The notes beneath the pieces were generated by a model, which did no database searches, was not told the DNA's origin, and saw only the letters and a program-made list of their open reading frames with translations. The position numbers were made by a program, and so were the translations under genes. Source: Mytilisepta virgata (taxonomy: Eukaryota > Mollusca > Bivalvia > Mytilida > Mytilidae). From it: DNA of 64,000 bases. The number at the start of each line of letters is the position of its first letter. Position 1 is the first letter of the stretch. Below are positions 43,264-53,524 of this stretch, one piece after another. The stretch lies in the NCBI GenBank assembly GCA_028015205.1, contig CM051513.1, forward strand, positions 43,218,841-43,282,840, read 5' to 3'.

Positions 43264-46200
43264 ACAACATAATACAATGGAATTGTCGGGGTTTAAAAAT
43301 TAACTTAATAGAGCTATCGTTACTTGTACAAGCTTTCCTTCCTGTTGCCTTTTGTCTTCAGGAAACACATTTAAAAGAAAACGATAATGTAAACATTAAA
43401 AATTACTCGATTTACAGCACTCAAGTTAAAAAGGATGAAAGAGCCGCTGGCGGCTCATCAATCCTGGTTAAAAATGGTATTATACATAGTCAAGTAAAAC
43501 TTAATACCGAATTACAAGCAGTTGCTGTCAAACTCTCTCTTCAAAAAACTATAACATTGTGTTCTGTCTATCTTCCCCCTAATATGTCCTTGGAAATAAA
43601 TCAACTTAAATCTTTAACAGATCAGTTGCAAGCCCCTTTTCTCCTTATGGGCGATTTTAACGCCCACAATCCAATATGGGGCAGTAACTCCCAAAATGAT
43701 AAAGGGAAAAAAGTTGAAGACTTCTTAAACAAGGAAGGCTTGTGCATTTTTAACGATGGCTCAGATACATATCTCCATCCGGGAAATGGTTCTTACTCGG
43801 CTATCGATCTAACTATTTGTGACCCTTCGTTATTACTGGATTACTCGTGGCGGGTCCACGATGATTTGTGTGGAAGTGATCACTTTCCAATTATTTTGGA
43901 AAATCTTTTTCCCTCTTCCTCTGAGAGAGTTGCTCGCTGGAAATTTGACAAGGCCAATTGGCCTTTGTTCGAGCAACTCTGTCGAGATGAACTTAAGAAA
44001 GAGACTTTTAATAATGCTATTAATCCAGTCCTTAAATTTAATGAAACGTTAGTATCGATAGCTGAGAGGTCCATTCCTAAAACCTCGACAAATCCAAAAC
44101 AACCAAGCAAACCCTGGTTCGATGACGACTGTGAGGAAGCTAAGAAACACAGGAAAAAGGCCGAACGACGGTTCAACATGAATCCAACCTCTGACAATCT
44201 CAGTAATGTTCGTATATTCCGTGCTAAAGCACGTCGCACATTTAAACAAAAGAGACGCAAGTCTTGGCAAAACTTCGTCTCTAAAATAAACTCTCATACA
44301 CCTATGAATAAAGTCTGGAATTTTATCCAAAAAATTAATGGTAAAAACAGAAAGACCAATCCTCACCATTTAAAAGATGGCCAAACTCTTTTGACTTCAG
44401 AAAATGACATCTCGAATAAACTCGGTGAAACATTCTCAAAACATTCTTCTTCTCTGAATTATTCCCAGGAATTCCAAAGGATTAAAAACCGAACTGAGAA
44501 AAACAAACTCAATTTTAAATCAAACAATTTAGAAGATTACAACCGCCCTTTTTGTTTGGATGAGCTGAAAATTTCTCTGTCGAAAGCCCATGACACAGCA
44601 TGTGGCCCAGATGATATTCATTATAAACTTTTGAAACACCTTCCTGACACTTCTCTTAAAACGCTTTTAGATCTTCTTAATAATATATGGGAAACTGGCG
44701 ACTTGCCTTCCATTTGGAAACTTGCCACAGTTATCCCTATTCCAAAACCTGGGAAGGATCATTTTGAACCGTCGAATTATCGGCCAATTGCCCTCACAAG
44801 TTGCGTTTGTAAGACAATGGAACGGATGATCAACGACCGCCTTGTCTGGTTCCTAGAGGCGAATGGCCTCCTGTCCAATATACAGTGTGGGTTTCGACAA
44901 GGCAGAAGCACGTTGGATCATCTTGTTCGCTTCGAATCCTTTATACGCAACGGGTTTGCTAAAGGTGAACATGTGGTGTCGGTCTTTTTCGATCTGGAAA
45001 AAGCCTACGACACCACATGGAAATATGGCATTTTAAAAGACTTAAATGATATGGGGTTGAAAGGTAGGTTACCTACCTTCATTGAAAATTTTCTTTTAGA
45101 CAGACAGTTCAAGGTAAAGGTTAACACGACCATGTCTGACCCTTTTGAACAAGAGATGGGTGTTCCTCAGGGAAGTATCCTCTCCGTCACTTTATTTAGT
45201 ATAAAAATAAACAGTTTAGCTAAAACATTAAAACAAAACGTTGAAGGCTCCCTCTATGTAGATGACTTTTTGATATGTTATAGGGCTAAAAATATGAACA
45301 ATATTGAAAGACAACTACAGCTATCTTTAAATAAAATTGAAAAATGGGCTATGGAAAATGGTTTTAAATTTTCCAACTCAAAAACCGTCTTTATGCATTT
45401 TTGCAATAAACGAAAACTGCATTTGGACCCCGAACTAAAAATTTATAATTCTCCAATTAAAGTCGTCAAAGAAACAAAATTTCTCGGTATTCTGTTTGAC
45501 AATAAACTTACCTTTCTACCCCATATCAAAATGCTTAAAGCTAAATGCTTCAAAGCATTGGATATTTTAAAAGTTGTTTCCAGCACTGACTGGGGTGCTG
45601 ATAAAAACATATTGCTAAATTTATATCGATCGCTCATACGATCAAAACTTGATTATGGTTCCATTATATATGGATCTGCTCGCAAATCCTACATACAAAT
45701 TTTAGATACTGTTCACCACCAAGGCCTACGTTTGGCCTTGGGGGCGTTCAGGACGTCTCCTGTGGAGAGTTTGTATGTAGAGGCGAACGAGCCGTCTCTT
45801 TATAATCGTCGGATAAAACTTGGTTTACAATACTTAACCAAGCTAAAAGCATATCCTTCAAATCCTGCCTACGACTGTGTTTTCAATCCTCTCTATGAGG
45901 ATATATTTGAACAACATGAAAATAAGATTCCTCCGTTTGGTGTCCGGATGAAACCACATATTTCTGGTTCTAACATCAACCTTGATGAAATTGCCCCCAT
46001 TAATATACCTCAATCACCACCGTGGCTTGTACCCAAACCTATGTTTATTTTTGACCTTAGAAAACATAAAAAGTCCGAAACAAACCCTATCCTTATTCAG
46101 CAACACTTTGCTGAAATAAAATCAAAGTTTGAATTTCATGATTCTATTTATACTGATGGGTCGAAGGACGGGGACAAAGTGGCTGCCGCTGCTGACTATG

Positions 46201-46940
46201 GACAGCAAGCAGCAACTCTCCGTCTTCCATCCTCCAGTTCCATTTTTACTGCTGAAGCCAGAGCCATAATTCTTGCTTTAAAGTTTGCAAGAACATCTGA
46301 AAAATTTAAATTTCTTATTTGTTCAGATTCGCTTTCATGTTTATTGGCTATCGAAGGTCAGAAATATAAAAATCCTTTAATTGCCCATATTATTGAATTT
46401 TATAAAAGACTTGTCCAAATGGGCAAAGAAATCATTTTTCTCTGGGTACCAAGTCATATTGGTATTAAGGGAAACACAGTCGTAGATAGAATAGCGAAGG
46501 ATGCTTTAGATGATCCCATAACTAATATGTCAGTGCCTTACTCTGATTTTAAACCTTTAATATACAAATATGTTTTACGTCTGTGGCAGTCCCAGTGGGA
46601 TCTGCTTACAGACAATAAATTACATTCTATAGAGCCAACTGTTGGCAAGAATGTTTGTTTCTTTGGCGAAAGTCGGAGAGACCAAGTTGTTTTAACAAGA
46701 TGTCGCATTGGCCACACCAGGACGACTCATTCTTTTATTTTAGAGAATGAGCCGCCTCCTGAGTGTATTCCGTGTCAATGTCGACATAGTATTAAACATC
46801 TTTTAATTGACTGTGTAGATAAATCCGACATTATAAGTCGGTACTACACAGTCAACAATATGAAAGATTTATTTACAGAGGTTGCTGGCAACCGTATTTT
46901 ACAATATTTGAAAGATGTTGGACTGTATTCAAGAATATAG
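43260..46940 (+). CDS. LINE B ORF2: APE endonuclease, reverse transcriptase, RNase H
   Basis: The frame is open for 1,226 codons from ATA 43260, the position of ATG in copies A and C; the first ATG in frame is 43557, inside the endonuclease. Endonuclease: NIIQWNCRGLK, QETHL, MGDFNAH (~131), GSDHFPI (~206). RT: NYRPIALTS, GFRQGRSTLDHL, FFDLEKAYDTTW, GVPQGSILS, YVDD (666-669). RNase H: YTDGSKDG (Asp ~966), TAEARAIILAL, SDSLSC, VPSHIGIKGNTVVD. The end has CRIGHTRTTH and CIPCQCRHSIKHLLIDC. The protein nicks the target, copies the RNA and removes it from the hybrid. Translation probably depends on coupling to the ORF1 stop. Confidence 0.93.
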   Translation: MNNIIQWNCRGLKINLIELSLLVQAFLPVAFCLQETHLKENDNVNIKNYSIYSTQVKKDERAAGGSSILVKNGIIHSQVKLNTELQAVAVKLSLQKTITLCSVYLPPNMSLEINQLKSLTDQLQAPFLLMGDFNAHNPIWGSNSQNDKGKKVEDFLNKEGLCIFNDGSDTYLHPGNGSYSAIDLTICDPSLLLDYSWRVHDDLCGSDHFPIILENLFPSSSERVARWKFDKANWPLFEQLCRDELKKETFNNAINPVLKFNETLVSIAERSIPKTSTNPKQPSKPWFDDDCEEAKKHRKKAERRFNMNPTSDNLSNVRIFRAKARRTFKQKRRKSWQNFVSKINSHTPMNKVWNFIQKINGKNRKTNPHHLKDGQTLLTSENDISNKLGETFSKHSSSLNYSQEFQRIKNRTEKNKLNFKSNNLEDYNRPFCLDELKISLSKAHDTACGPDDIHYKLLKHLPDTSLKTLLDLLNNIWETGDLPSIWKLATVIPIPKPGKDHFEPSNYRPIALTSCVCKTMERMINDRLVWFLEANGLLSNIQCGFRQGRSTLDHLVRFESFIRNGFAKGEHVVSVFFDLEKAYDTTWKYGILKDLNDMGLKGRLPTFIENFLLDRQFKVKVNTTMSDPFEQEMGVPQGSILSVTLFSIKINSLAKTLKQNVEGSLYVDDFLICYRAKNMNNIERQLQLSLNKIEKWAMENGFKFSNSKTVFMHFCNKRKLHLDPELKIYNSPIKVVKETKFLGILFDNKLTFLPHIKMLKAKCFKALDILKVVSSTDWGADKNILLNLYRSLIRSKLDYGSIIYGSARKSYIQILDTVHHQGLRLALGAFRTSPVESLYVEANEPSLYNRRIKLGLQYLTKLKAYPSNPAYDCVFNPLYEDIFEQHENKIPPFGVRMKPHISGSNINLDEIAPINIPQSPPWLVPKPMFIFDLRKHKKSETNPILIQQHFAEIKSKFEFHDSIYTDGSKDGDKVAAAADYGQQAATLRLPSSSSIFTAEARAIILALKFARTSEKFKFLICSDSLSCLLAIEGQKYKNPLIAHIIEFYKRLVQMGKEIIFLWVPSHIGIKGNTVVDRIAKDALDDPITNMSVPYSDFKPLIYKYVLRLWQSQWDLLTDNKLHSIEPTVGKNVCFFGESRRDQVVLTRCRIGHTRTTHSFILENEPPPECIPCQCRHSIKHLLIDCVDKSDIISRYYTVNNMKDLFTEVAGNRILQYLKDVGLYSRI

Positions 46941-47265
46941 TCCGCCTGCATTCTTGAATAGAGTCCAATACGTTTAAATTTGTTCATATGTTTTGTATGT
47001 TATTTTATTTAATAGCGTATCTGTGATATTATTTTGAAATTTCGTCACTCTGTTATTTTGAAAATTTCGTCTGTGATATTATTTTACATATTGAAAGTTT
47101 GTCTCATACTTGTTTTATTGTTTTATTTTCTCCTTAAATATTATTTGTAAATAGTTCTTTCCTTTTAGATAGTATTTGTTTTAATCAAACTTAATTTAAT
47201 TAGTTCTCGCCGTGATATGGCTTAAATGTCGCCCACACGGCGTAAAACAATAATCAATCAATCAA
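46941..47265 (+). terminator. LINE 3'UTR with terminal hairpin and AATC tail
   Basis: About 300 bases of T-rich sequence with repeated CTGTGATATTATT phrases lead to CTCGCCGTGATATGGC, a loop, and GTCGCCCACACGGCG, then TAAAAC and (CAAT)n. The stem CGCCGT/ACGGCG is kept in most copies. It is probably the structure the reverse transcriptase recognises (inference). No poly-A tail is present. Confidence 0.6.
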
Positions 47266-47658
47266 TGTAATACACCTCATACCTGTGCTTTGTCCTGGCC
47301 CCTCAAGGTTGCAGATGATTTCATCGAAGTTGCCTGTGCTTTGTCCTGGCCCCTCAAGGTTGCAGATGATTTCATCGAAGTTGCACCAGTGTCCTAGTAA
47401 TTTGACCAGCCAAGGTCTGATTTCTTTAATTGCGGTTTTTCCTCTCTCATTCAAACGATTCAAAACACCCCTGTACACTGGCTTGTTGAACGTTATTACA
47501 TTATTGTCTGCTGGATCAACTAGTTGGAAACGGTCCGCATGTTTGATTTCCACAAACGTAGTTTTTTAAAATTTCCGTTGTTAAGTATTGGTGGTATGCA
47601 GCAGGTAGAAGATCAGAAATAGGACCTTCAGCATCATGAATATGTGCATCATCGTTGC
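47266..47658 (-). pseudogene. Upstream half of exon split by LINE B; contains 51-bp duplication
   Basis: The acceptor GATGTTTATTTGTAG precedes coding for NDDAHIHDAEGPISDLLPAAY. After one base too many in an A-run near 47565, it continues with FVEIKHADRFQLVDPADNN, IKEIRPWLVKLLGHWC and two in-frame copies of NFDEIICNLEGPGQSTG. The frame then meets the LINE B insertion and resumes at 40520. The protein family is not recognised. The frameshift and the insertion together make this copy non-functional unless spliced around. Confidence 0.5.
47282..47383. repeat. 51-bp perfect tandem duplication
   Basis: The unit from CCTGTGCTTTGTCCTGG to TTCATCGAAGTTG occurs at 47282-47332 and 47333-47383. 51 is a multiple of three, so it repeats 17 residues in the minus-strand frame. 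It starts four bases from the LINE B target-site copy. Confidence 0.92.
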
Positions 47659-47954
47659 CTACAAATAAACATCATCAATTACATCATACATTAAAGTTGT
47701 TAAATCTACCAGAGAACGCCCGACATCTTTCATTGAATGCGTCTATCCTTTTTCAAAAAAGCCAGATGTATGGATTCTTTTCCATGGTAAAGAGAGATAT
47801 AGTCAACAATATTTTGCTCTGTTTGGTTATAAATATTGTTTACAGTGAATATACATCTTAAAACATACATGTACCAGTTTATAATTCGGTACCCTGTTAT
47901 TTGATTGCGTATCAAGTATTTCATTTTATAAATTAAGGTGATGACAAAAACAAA
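47659..47954. other. Stretch related to 40165-40310
   Basis: AAAAAGCCAGATGTATGG, TTCCATGG and ATATTTTGCTCTG... match the region near 40180-40290 in the same order, so two diverged copies of one host segment lie on either side of LINE B. On the minus strand, a short coding-like run HSMKDVGRSLVDLTTLMYDV lies just upstream of the acceptor at 47659. Confidence 0.45.
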
Positions 47955-48416
47955 TAAAATGCTCCGCTGGGCGCAGCTTGATGCGACCGCAGAGGTCGAA
48001 CCCTGAACAGTTGGGGCAAGTATGGACACAACATTCAAGCTTGATACAGCACTGAATTTGGATTGTGAATAAATATTTGACACAGCATAGGTTTCTGACA
48101 CAGAATTAATGTGGTCTAAGAACTTAAAAATTTTTAATTTACCTATTCAAACCATATCAGTATAATTTGCTTTTATATATAAATGAGAAATAACCAATTT
48201 AAAATGGAAAATTTTAAAGAAGTTTAATTTTGGACCCTTTGGACCTTAATGTAGACAAATTTAAAAACGGGACCAAAAATTAAGAATCTAAATACACGGT
48301 TAGATTCGGCATATCAAAGAACCCCAATATTTCAATTTTTGATGAAATCAAATAAAGTTCAATTTTGGACCCTCTAAACCTCAATGTGGACCAATTTGAT
48401 AACCGGGCTCAAATAT

Positions 48417-48510
48417 CAATTTCTTGCTATTGCGCAATACTGTGCAATTGAAGATTTCTTGCTATTGCGCAATACTGTGCAATTGAAGATTTCTTGCTAT
48501 TGCACAATAC
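48417..48510. repeat. 34-bp tandem repeat, about 2.7 units
   Basis: TTTCTTGCTATTGCGCAATACTG-type units (TTTCTTGCTATTGCGCAATA, then CTGTGCAATTGAAGA) occur three times in a row, the last one incomplete. They lie in repeat R1. Confidence 0.9.
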
Positions 48511-48589
48511 TTATTATAATAATTTACTCATCCTGTTTGGTGTGTATCTCTTGCCTTATCATTATTATTTGCTTTTATATATAAATCAG

Positions 48590-48830
48590 AAATTTAATAA
48601 TAAAGTTTTTGGCAAATTTCCAATATAGGTAATTTAAAAGCAGTTTAGGTGAGATAAACAAAAAAGCTTCATCAGCAACATTTTATATTGGCAAATTTCC
48701 AATGAAGTTCATTAAACTAAAGTTATTGGCAAATTTCCAATGGAATTTATTAATAATAAAGTTTTTGGCAAATTTCCAATATAAATAATTTAAAAGCAGT
48801 TTAGGTGAGATATTCAAATGAGTTTCAATT
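48590..48830. repeat. Interspersed short repeats (GGCAAATTTCCAAT)
   Basis: GGCAAATTTCCAAT occurs four times, and AATTTAAAAGCAGTTTAGGTG twice about 170 bases apart, giving a local direct duplication inside R1. Confidence 0.8.
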
Positions 48831-51180
48831 ACCAACCTTACACTGCCTTTTAAATTATGTTTTGTACGTAAGTAATTGTCCATTAACCTGGAAACCCTTT
48901 CCCCCTTTTTTGCACCTTATTCCTTAACGGTTTGAGCCATAACTACCAAAGACAATTCTTACCATCCCTTTGTGGTATTCCAATATCCAAAATCTAAATA
49001 CATGGTTAGATTCAGCATTTCAAAGAACCCCAAGAATTCAATTTTTGATGAAATCAAATAAAGTTCAATTTTGGACCCTCTAAACCTCAATGTGGACCAA
49101 TTTGATAACCGGGCCCAAATATCAAAAATCTAAATACATGGTTAGATTCAGCATATCGAAGAACCCCATATATTCAATTTTTGTTGAAATCAAACTAAGT
49201 TTAGTTTTGGACCCTTTGGACCTTAATGTAGACCAATTTGAAAACGGGACCAAAAATTAAGAATCTAAATACATGGTTAGATTCGGCATATCAAAGAACC
49301 CCTATAGTGCAATTTTCGATGAAATCAAACAAAGTTTAATTTTGGACCCTTTTGACCCCTAACTCCTAAACTGTTGGGACCAAAACTCCCGAAATCAACA
49401 TAAACCTTGTGTTAAAATTTCATAGATTTCGATTTACTTATACCAGAGTTATTGTGCAAAAACCAAGAAAAATGCTTATTGGGCCCTTTTTTGGCCCCTA
49501 ATTCTTAAACTGTTGGGACCAAAACTCCCAAAATCAATCCCAACCTTCCTTTTGTGGTCATAAACCTTGTGTTTAAATTTCATAGATTTCTATTAACTTA
49601 TACTAAAGTTATAGTGCGAAAACCAAATGTCTTCGGACGACGACGACGCGAACGTCATACCAACCGGAAAAATTTTGCGGTCGTATAAAGATATTTCAAT
49701 GTGCTATCTCCCCGGTTTGAATGACATTCCTTTTCTCCATTACGAGCAATGGGACCGCTTTGTAGCTCCGCCGAGTCAAAAGATATCACAGGAGCTACAT
49801 TATTGTAGTTAATATTTACCCAGGTAGATTTTTGCGTTTAGGTTCAATTTTCAGAAACCTAGGATGCGCTCGGTTGGCAGGTTCGGAATGCTCTGAACCT
49901 TCAGGACTCGCCGGAAGTTGAATAAAACAGATTGGAATTGTGTTCTTAACTAATTCCTCGTGTTCCCCCCAAAAAGAAGTGGTGCTGACAGAATTCAAAA
50001 TGGCGTCGAAGGGACTAGAAGGGTAAATTACAAAACGATATAAAGCTGTCATGTCTTCAGAAATACCAAGAAAATGCTGTTGTGATGTGTATTTAATTAT
50101 GTCTACCACAAACAACATTTTTATTAATTTTTATGGAAATCATAGCACAAATAGCGACGATTTTACAATTTAAACAGGTCAAATAAGTTTAAACTGAACG
50201 CAATATCCATTTATCAACGCACATATCTTCCTATGGATAAGGAGCAACCATTCAACTTCAAAAAAGGTGGGGGGGGGGGGTGGGGTGGGGAGTTCAAGCA
50301 GATGACAAAAAGAAATATTCTGAATCCAGATTATCCACATACCTTATAGCGTTAAATGTTGAAAAATTTATTTAATAGCGTCAACATCTTAAATTTGGAG
50401 GAAAAAAATGTTGACACTCCTACAAAAAACAATATTAACCCCTCTTTGAAGGAAAATGGTCTGTGGGCAGGGGGTACAGTTTGTAGATTTATGCATAGAA
50501 ACACATCACGTCAGAGTACCAAAATCGCCCAGTGTACCCATATCATCCACTCCCATTTTTTTGGTGCAGATTAGAGAAAAATTGTGTGGCTTTAAAAGGC
50601 AGGGATGAATTTTGTGCACTAAAGTCTCATTTAGTCTATTCACTACCTGGACAATTTGGGTTCCCCTAAAAAATCACGGATTCACGACACCTTTGAGTAG
50701 TTGATGGCAGAAAACAATATATGCACGCCAAATGTATGTGTGATAAACACTTGTGTAGTCTTGGTTCAAAACCATCCCCCAAATTGGCGATTTGGGTACC
50801 CCAACTTTATGGTAAGGGTTAGGGCTAGGGTTAGTTTTTATCAGAAAAGCTAATATGTTTTCCTGGATAATTTTGACATAAGGCTTGACCATGAATAACC
50901 TAGGCCTAGGGGGAGGGGCCAAATTTTATATTCAGTTTTTCAAAGCTATCAAATATTTTTTTCATATTAATTTAACATTTGGCCACAATATTTGCTTTCC
51001 CTGAGACTTCAGTTGGATCACTTCTAATTATATATAAGCAGGTTAAATTGTAGATCTGTTGCAGAAAGAAATCAATTAATGTCACACCATACATATGAGT
51101 AGGAATATGTTTTGTACACATACATATATATATAATTATAACTATATATTTGACCTTTGTTGTCATTTCTTTCAATGCAG

Positions 51181-51266
51181 GAAGAAATTAGTGTATTGCC
51201 CTGTTGACAATATTAAGTACTCAGTATATGTAGACAGTAGTACAAACCATGATCTTAACTCAAATG
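51181..51266 (+). CDS. Exon 1 of duplicated unrecognised gene (copy 2)
   Basis: The acceptor TTTCTTTCAATGCAG and the strong donor AAATG|GTAAGT bound 86 bases encoding KKLVYCPVDNIKYSVYVDSS and TNHDLNSN. It ends in phase 1. The copy 1 equivalent has lost the donor. The protein family is not recognised; earlier exons were not found. Confidence 0.58.
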
Positions 51267-51362
51267 GTAAGTATTTATTAAATACTTTAGGTACACTACA
51301 GACAAAAAAAATTAATGTTGCCATCAGAACGATTCTTAATTATATATATATTCTATATAGAA

Positions 51363-51530
51363 AGATGTTGTATGATTGCCAATGAGACAATTAGACAATT
51401 GCCCACCAAACGTGACCAAAGTTCAAATGACGTCGATGGTCACTATAATATACCGTTTGTAATAATAGGATATACAACCTTCAACAATGAGAAAAAACCT
51501 ACAACATAGTTTGCTATCAAGGGCCTAACA
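51363..51530 (+). repeat. High-copy dispersed repeat, divergent copy
   Basis: This is the duplicate of the copy at 6012: AGATGTTGTATGATTGCCAA, ACCTTCAACAATGAG and TTTGCTATCAAGGGCC. Confidence 0.7.
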
Positions 51531-52340
51531 TGAAAAATTTAAAATTGAGCAAATTAAACATGATCTAATTCAAAACAATCTAACTACAGCAACCAAGAAT
51601 AAAAAAAAAATAGTGAGTGGGAGATATAATTTTAATTAGATTGAATTTAAAACAAAACAATTTAGGAAAAACAAATATGAGAGACATGAAACAATAACCG
51701 CCTAAGGTACAAGCTCATGACTTGGGACAGGGAGGCACACAAATAACGTGGAGAGATTAAACATGTTTGCTAAAATTACTTGGTAAAAGCTAGATGTCTA
51801 TAGACATGATAGATACTACAGAATTGATTAAATGTCAACTAAATATGACTTTTTTGACAAGAGTATCATTATATTATTTGAGCTAAATCCCTTAAAATAT
51901 TAGAAACCAAAAGATATATAAATATATACATATATATATCCCGAAAGGTATTAATCTCTCTATAAACACCAATTGCACTTTAAAAAGTCCCAAGACCAGC
52001 CAGGGGCAGAGCTTTGCATTAGCATGATTAGAGAAACGTACAAATACTATTTGATTATTAGGATGAGTTTAAAAAAAATCCTTAACATTTGGCCATTGAA
52101 AAATGAATGCTGGTTTCCCCTAACATGTGAAAATTATCAAGGCCCGGCAGGCAGGAACAACTTTTTATTATTATTTTTTTTGGTGTGAAAAATCAGTTTC
52201 GTTCTACAGAGAATGTTGTTATTGACCTGTAATTAATGTTTGTTTCACACTATATTCATGATATTGTTGTATAATCTATGTGAAACTGAAGGAATGAGAA
52301 TTGAGCAATGTTGAAACACTTTTCAGAGATTATCAGAAAA
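51531..52340. other. Intron-like sequence with the TTAA empty site
   Basis: No gene was seen. Near 51980, TTGCACTTTAAAAAGT is the unoccupied target of the TTAA element found in copy 1. Confidence 0.6.
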
Positions 52341-52747
52341 CAGAGGTGTTTACCACTACGGATGTTCCGTATTTTACACGGATTTTAAATGCAAAATACG
52401 GACTACGGATTTAATTCACGGAAGTACGGTTTCCGGTTCTTTTCAAGAATTTTTTTTTCTCCTCGAAGTGCTTGAATGAGCGGTGGTTATGTATTAAACT
52501 AAAGTAAACGCGTCTGAGATAGAGATTTGTGTGGTTTTCGGGACACCTCTTATTAATCGTATGTTTTACCGATCTTTCAAAGTATGTAACGAAAGATAAT
52601 TTAAAATGTGCTTGAAGAAATTATGAAAACTAAAAATATGTCAGCTAAAAAGCGGGCAACTCCGGCTTATCACCGGTGATACTACTGAAAAATACTGAGA
52701 ATATTGTTATTACAACTGATAGACTGAAATAGGGGTAAACACCTCTG
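52341..52747. mobile_element. 407-bp TIR element, hAT-like ends
   Basis: The 14-bp perfect terminal inverted repeats CAGAGGTGTTTACC (52341-52354) and complement (52734-52747) enclose non-coding DNA with a further internal inverted repeat (TCCGTATTTTACACGG near CAAAATACGGA). The copy 1 sequence near 8840 reads through as ATTATCAGACAATTTC. Here it is split by AGAAAA on the left and AGACAA on the right, an imperfect 6-bp duplication. CAGAGGTG ends suit hAT, whose usual target duplication is 8 bp, so the class is uncertain. Confidence 0.8.
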
Positions 52748-52978
52748 AGACAATTTCAAAAAGCGTCATTGATAATTGTCAATAGAAACCAAAACAACCC
52801 TTTTTTTTCATCTGCAAAAAATAAATAAAAAAATAAAATAGAATTGACCTGAAGGGTAAAAACAGACCCGACAGGTTTAGAGGAAACCAACAACCTTTTT
52901 GCATGGCCTTTGTATAAGAAATAAGTTAAAAACTTATTTTGATTAAAATGGAAAAAAACCTTAAATTTTATGCTTCAG

Positions 52979-53077
52979 ATCCATTGGTAAAAGCACAGTC
53001 ACAGAAGATTGTCATAGATGCTGTTAAAGCAACCCAAAACAACAATAATGAAGTCAAAAATAAAGATGAACAGGAAG
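52979..53077 (+). CDS. Exon 2 of duplicated unrecognised gene (copy 2)
   Basis: The 99-base exon between TTTATGCTTCAG and GAAG|GTATTTC encodes DPLVKAQSQKIVIDAVKATQ and an Asn-rich acidic end. It is phase 1 at both ends, compatible with 51266 and 61459. It differs from the copy 1 exon by only a few residues. Confidence 0.55.
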
Positions 53078-53149
53078 GTATTTCATATTTTTTCCATTTC
53101 GGTATACATTTACATTTTTCATTGTTTGTCTGATCAATATTAAAAAGAT

Positions 53150-53295
53150 TTGGTATGATTGCCAATGACACAACTCTTCACAAGAGACCAAATGGCACAG
53201 AAGTTAACAAATATAGGTCACTGTACGGCCTTCAACAATGAGCAAAGCCCATACACATAGGCAGCTATAACATGCCCCGAAATGACAAAGTATAC
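53150..53295 (+). repeat. High-copy dispersed repeat
   Basis: This is the duplicate of the copy at 9212 (GATTTGGTATGATTGCCAAT, CACAAGAGACCAAATGG, CGGCCTTCAACAATGAGC). Confidence 0.85.
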
Positions 53296-53524
53296 ATTTA
53301 TTTTGTGATAACTTGTGGTGAAAAAAAGAAATAATTTGATTTATTTGTATATATCTATTAGGCACGAAATAATTTGATTTATTTGTATATATCTATTAGG
53401 CACGAACCATTTGATTTACTGGGGTTTGCCCGAGTTTGCCCAAGTTAACGTCTCAGTCAGAAATGTTTTTCAATATGGTTAATACAAAAACGTCAACACA
53501 TACATGTAATTTTTATAATGAACT

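Larger units (their letters stand above)
40521..47265 (+). mobile_element. AATC-tail LINE copy B, full length with both frames open
   Basis: The 13 bases TGTAATACACCTC flank it at 40508-40520 and 47266-47278. It is 6,745 bp: a 5'UTR of about 1.3 kb, ORF1 41815-43263, ORF2 43260-46940, a 3'UTR with hairpin (CGCCGTGATATGG ... CACACGGCG) and an (AATC)n tail. Endonuclease, RT with YVDD and RNase H in one ORF2, plus a knuckle-bearing ORF1, place it in the I group (I/Nimb-like) of non-LTR elements. It is the best candidate for a recently active copy here. Confidence 0.95.
47955..49688 (+). mobile_element. Hairpin-ended repeat R1, copy 2
   Basis: It has the same head (CTCCGCTGGGCGCAGCTTGA, GACACAGCATAGG), the same GGACC/GGTTAGATTCGGCATATC tandem body and the same end (CTTCGGACGACGACG, AATTTTGCGGTCGTAT) as 17120-19316. 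Its terminal palindrome is shorter (ACCGGAAAAATTTTGCGGT). It ends about 20 bases before segmental duplication copy 2 begins. Confidence 0.65.
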
